This document shows positions 61,227-64,000 of a stretch of 64,000 bases of DNA, in pieces. The notes under the pieces are model-generated. The model was not told the DNA's origin and ran no database searches. It worked only from the letters and a program-made list of their open reading frames with translations. This DNA comes from Aurantiacibacter gangjinensis. GTDB lineage: Bacteria > Pseudomonadota > Alphaproteobacteria > Sphingomonadales > Sphingomonadaceae. Position 1 is the stretch's first letter. Every line of letters begins with the position of its first letter. Location: assembly GCF_001886695.1 (NCBI RefSeq), contig NZ_CP018097.1:1383001-1447000 (forward strand), read 5' to 3'. The position numbers were made by a program, and so were the translations under genes.

Positions 61227-62362
61227 GCGCGACGCCAAAAATCCTCCACCTGCATTCCACTTTCGATCCCGGCGGCAAGGAGCTTCGCACCGTCCGCCTC
61301 ATCAATGAGTGGGGTAAGGAAGTCGACCACGCCATCGTGTCGGGCGACCTCGAAAAGCGCGGCGCGGCGGCCATGCTGGGCAAGAAGGCGAAAGTCAGCT
61401 GGCCGAAATTCCCGTCGCTGCAGGGCAAGCCCACGCCGGGGCGCCTCGCCAAGCTGGGAAAGGCGATGGCGGGCTACAACCTGATCTGCACCTATAATTG
61501 GGGCGCAATCGACGCAGTGATGGCGCACACGATCTTTGCCGATACCTACAAGCTGCCGCCGCTGGTGCATCACGAGGATGGCTTCAACGAGGACGAGGCG
61601 ACGCGCCTGAAGAAGCGGCGCAACTGGTATCGCAAGATCGCGCTTGGCCGCACGGCGGCACTGGTCGTGCCGTCGGCCAAGCTGGAGGATATCGCGCTCA
61701 ATGTGTGGGACCAGCCGCGCACCCGCGTGCGACATATTCCCAATGGCATCGACACGCGCGCCTATGCCGCGCCGCCCAAGCGCGACATCCTGCCCCGCCT
61801 CATCAAGCACAAGGACGAGTTCTGGATCGGCTCGCTGGCGGGCCTGCGCCCGGTCAAGCAGCTGGAACAGCTGGTGCGCGCTATGGAGAGCCTGCCTGCC
61901 GAATGGCAGCTGGTAATCGCGGGCGAGGGGCCGGAGCGCGACAGGCTGCTGGCCGAGGCGGAAAAGATCGGCGTGGAAGACAGGGTGCACCTGCCCGGCT
62001 TCGTGCCGCAGCCGCAAAAGCTGGTCGGCCTGTTCGATATATTCGCGCTTTCGAGCCAGTCGGAGCAATTCCCCATTTCCGTGGTGGAAGCGATGTCTGC
62101 CGGCCTGCCCGTCGCAGCGCCGCGCGTGGGCGATATCGGCTCCATGGTCTCCAGCGAAAACGGGCCGTTTTTGGTGGATGCGGGCGATGAGAAGGCGCTT
62201 GCTGCATCGCTTGCGAAGCTTGCCGCAGACCCCGCGGGGCGCAAACGCATCGGGCAGGCCAACCGGCAGAAGGCGCGCGACGAATTCGACGAGCGCAAGA
62301 TGATAGAGCGATACCGCGCCCTGTATTGGGGATTGATGCAGAAATACCCGAAAAAGGGTTGA
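61223..62362 (+). CDS. glycosyltransferase family 4-like (GT-B)
   Basis: This is a 379-aa glycosyltransferase with a GT-B fold. The donor side is seen in G-E-G-P-E-R-D-R-L-L and S-S-Q-S-E-Q-F-P-I-S-V-V-E-A-M-S-A-G-L-P-V. The N-terminus F-D-P-G-G-K-E-L-R is typical of the acceptor side. No other polysaccharide genes are near, so the product is unclear. Confidence 0.9.
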   Translation: MSATPKILHLHSTFDPGGKELRTVRLINEWGKEVDHAIVSGDLEKRGAAAMLGKKAKVSWPKFPSLQGKPTPGRLAKLGKAMAGYNLICTYNWGAIDAVMAHTIFADTYKLPPLVHHEDGFNEDEATRLKKRRNWYRKIALGRTAALVVPSAKLEDIALNVWDQPRTRVRHIPNGIDTRAYAAPPKRDILPRLIKHKDEFWIGSLAGLRPVKQLEQLVRAMESLPAEWQLVIAGEGPERDRLLAEAEKIGVEDRVHLPGFVPQPQKLVGLFDIFALSSQSEQFPISVVEAMSAGLPVAAPRVGDIGSMVSSENGPFLVDAGDEKALAASLAKLAADPAGRKRIGQANRQKARDEFDERKMIERYRALYWGLMQKYPKKG

Positions 62363-62498
62363 GGCGCCGCGCAGGCGGCAGCGCCTTGGCTTCATGGGCC
62401 GTTCACCCTTACGGGGACAGGCTCCAACCCCTGATTGAAATGCGCCCAAGCCTTGCTAAAGCGCAGTCCGACCGTTCCATACACAGCGAAACAGATAC

Positions 62499-63287
62499 GT
62501 GGCCAAACTCCCCGACATCGTCGTCAATTCCAACAAGCCGAAATCCAAAGAGCGCGATGTGGAGCAGGAAATGCTTATGCGCGAAGTGGACGAGGCCGTG
62601 CGGCAGGACGATGTCAGCGGCTTCGCCAAGAAATATGGCCTGCCGCTCGGCATCGGCGTGTTCCTGATAATCGCAGCCTTCGGCGCATACCTGTTCTTCG
62701 ATGGTCGGAGCGAAGCTGAACTGGAAGACCGCTCGGTAGAGCTGGTGCAGGCGATGGACCAATTGGAAGCCGGCAATATCGACCAGGCCGACTCGCAGCT
62801 CGCCGCCCTGATGGAAGGCGAAGGCGGCGTTGCTGCCATGGCGCGGATGCAGCGCGCTGGTATCGCCTTGGAACAGGGCCGCACGGCAGACGCCGTCGCG
62901 CTGTATGACGAGGTGGCAAACGATGGCGAACTGCCGGCCGAATTGCGCGATATCGCTGCCATTCGCAGCGTTTCCGCCAATTACGACAATATGACGCCTG
63001 CCGATGTAATCGCGCGCCTCGGGCCGATCGCGGTGGCGGACAACGCCTTTTACGGCAGCGCGGCCGAACTCGTCGCCCATGCCTATCTCACCCAGGGCGA
63101 GACCGATCAGGCAGGTGCCATGTTCGGTGAAATCGCCCGCAACGATGAAGTCCCGCTCCCCATTCGCGACCGTGCCCGTGCGCAGGCCGGTGTGCTGGGC
63201 GTGGACGCCATCGACGATGTCGACGCCGCCCTTGCGGAAATTACCGGCGAAGAGCTGGAAGAACCCTCGGTCGAGCTGGTCGAATAG
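62499..63287 (+). CDS. YfgM-like TPR membrane protein
   Basis: This is a 262-aa protein with a cytosolic start, one helix (about 48-67) and a periplasmic region with TPR-like repeats (A-R-M-Q-R-A-G-I-A-L-E-Q-G-R, A-H-A-Y-L-T-Q-G-E-T-D-Q-A). The architecture and adjacency to bamB match YfgM (TPR_21), which attends outer-membrane protein folding. It starts at GTG 62499. Confidence 0.88.
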   Translation: MAKLPDIVVNSNKPKSKERDVEQEMLMREVDEAVRQDDVSGFAKKYGLPLGIGVFLIIAAFGAYLFFDGRSEAELEDRSVELVQAMDQLEAGNIDQADSQLAALMEGEGGVAAMARMQRAGIALEQGRTADAVALYDEVANDGELPAELRDIAAIRSVSANYDNMTPADVIARLGPIAVADNAFYGSAAELVAHAYLTQGETDQAGAMFGEIARNDEVPLPIRDRARAQAGVLGVDAIDDVDAALAEITGEELEEPSVELVE

Positions 63288-63296
63288 GATAAGAGA

Positions 63297-64000
63297 ATGA
63301 ACACCATGACCAATCTTCGCCGAGTTGCGAAAATCTGCGCCCTTCCCGCGCTCGCCCTCGCCCTTGCAGGCTGTGCTGGCGGACTTTTCGGCGGTGGCGG
63401 CGACGATGACGACGATACGCCGACAGTCGGCAACCGCGTGCCAATCCTCTCGCGCATCGCGACCGAGATCACCGCCGATCCGCTGCTGGCGGACACCGCC
63501 GTGATCGTTCCGACTGCGCAGACCAACACCAGTTGGCCGCAAGCCGGTGGCAACGCGGCGAAGGTGGCAGGGCATGTGACGCTGGCTGCAGCGCCCAGCC
63601 GCATCTGGACCGCATCGGTCGCAGGCACCACCAATACGCGCCGCCTGGCCGCCGCGCCGGTGGTGGCCGACAATACGCTGTTCGTGACCGATAGCGACGC
63701 CGTGATCCACGCCTTCGACGCCAATACCGGCGCGCGGCGTTGGCGTCACCAGATCGACGTGTCGGGCGATCTCGAAGATGCGACATTCGGCGGCGGTTCG
63801 ACCTATTCCAACGGCCGCATCTACGCCACCAATGGCGTGGGCGACGTGGTGGCGCTGGATGCCGCGACTGGCGCGCAGCTGTGGCGTGTGAAGCCCGCAG
63901 GCCCGCTGCGCGGTTCGCCGACCGTGGCTTTCAACGCCGTGTTCGTGATGACGCAGAACAACCAGATCTACGCGCTCAATGCGGAAGATGGTTCGGTCAA
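63297..64000 (+). CDS. bamB: outer membrane assembly lipoprotein BamB (3' end outside window)
   Basis: This is the start of BamB, with at least 234 codons visible. A lipobox L-A-G-C (about residue 26) is followed by a Gly/Asp-rich linker, then PQQ-type beta-propeller blades with signatures such as D-A-N-T-G-A-R-R-W-R and D-A-A-T-G-A-Q-L-W-R. It works in the BAM complex. It lies 9 nt after the YfgM-like gene, a conserved pair. Confidence 0.93.
   Translation, partial: MNTMTNLRRVAKICALPALALALAGCAGGLFGGGGDDDDDTPTVGNRVPILSRIATEITADPLLADTAVIVPTAQTNTSWPQAGGNAAKVAGHVTLAAAPSRIWTASVAGTTNTRRLAAAPVVADNTLFVTDSDAVIHAFDANTGARRWRHQIDVSGDLEDATFGGGSTYSNGRIYATNGVGDVVALDAATGAQLWRVKPAGPLRGSPTVAFNAVFVMTQNNQIYALNAEDGSV

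Noticed and set aside
62409-63749. 446-codon minus-strand open frame
   Set aside because: It covers the YfgM-like gene and bamB in antisense and has no recognisable features.

Overview
The window is 64 kb of compact, GC-rich chromosomal DNA from an alphaproteobacterium. It is most likely a member of the Sphingomonadales, family Erythrobacteraceae (Erythrobacter/Altererythrobacter/Qipengyuania type). Several things point there: an FnrL-type Fe-S regulator, a LexA box of the alphaproteobacterial GTTC-N7-GTTC kind, the gene order coxB-coxA-ctaB-(41-aa ORF)-ctaG-coxC-surf1, a hisZ/purA neighbourhood, and REP-like palindromes typical of sphingomonads. The genus is an inference from gene order and protein style. 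I saw no prophage, insertion sequence, integron or CRISPR array. Nearly everything looks like resident core or lineage-specific genes.

Layout. 1-1.6 kb: three tandem DUF3617-type envelope proteins. 1.7-7.4 kb: an alpha/beta hydrolase, then an operon of circularly permuted ATP-grasp, alpha-E, transglutaminase and Anbu (proteasome-like peptidase), then a FixJ/LuxR regulator with a degenerate receiver. 7.4-12.5 kb: extensin-like lipoprotein, serC, serA (flanked by REP-like pairs) and hisZ. 12.5-18 kb: PiT phosphate transporter with no normal start codon, a DUF1501/DUF1800 pair and a Cys-rich esterase. 18-21.8 kb: purA, a winged-helix protein behind a probable SOS box, asparaginase, tRNA-Val. 21.9-27.4 kb: FAD monooxygenase, TlpA-like lipoprotein, argH-lptM-like-lysA-siroheme gene. 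27.4-29.5 kb: a 51-aa peptide gene with a HEAT-like protein and a cupin-like putative dioxygenase, which is the best candidate here for an undescribed system. 29.5-36 kb: minus-strand operon pyrE-serine hydrolase-pdxJ-acpS-lepB-AI-2E-DUF3089-ruvX, with every junction overlapping. 36-42.5 kb: cytochrome c oxidase cluster. 42.5-50.2 kb: thrC, a methyltransferase, an orphan SecD-head protein, DUF1499, folB-like, moaA-moaD-moaE, an FNR-box-controlled membrane protein and fnrL. 50.2-51.3 kb: rplU-rpmA with a leader terminator. 51.4-64 kb: GNAT, ferritin-like hydrolase/TetR, ygfZ, patatin, pyrC, rarD, astD, selO, alpha/beta hydrolase, glycosyltransferase, a YfgM-like protein and the start of bamB.

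How the parts fit. Most units are biosynthesis (serine, histidine, purine, pyrimidine, arginine, lysine, threonine, vitamin B6, molybdenum cofactor, siroheme) and aerobic respiration. Oxygen-responsive control is suggested by fnrL sitting opposite a promoter with a perfect FNR box, next to the Moco genes. Three points deserve experimental follow-up: the peptide cassette, the Anbu/ATP-grasp operon, and the SOS-boxed winged-helix gene. Two genes (pit and the DUF3089 gene) appear to lack ATG/GTG/TTG at their natural starts.
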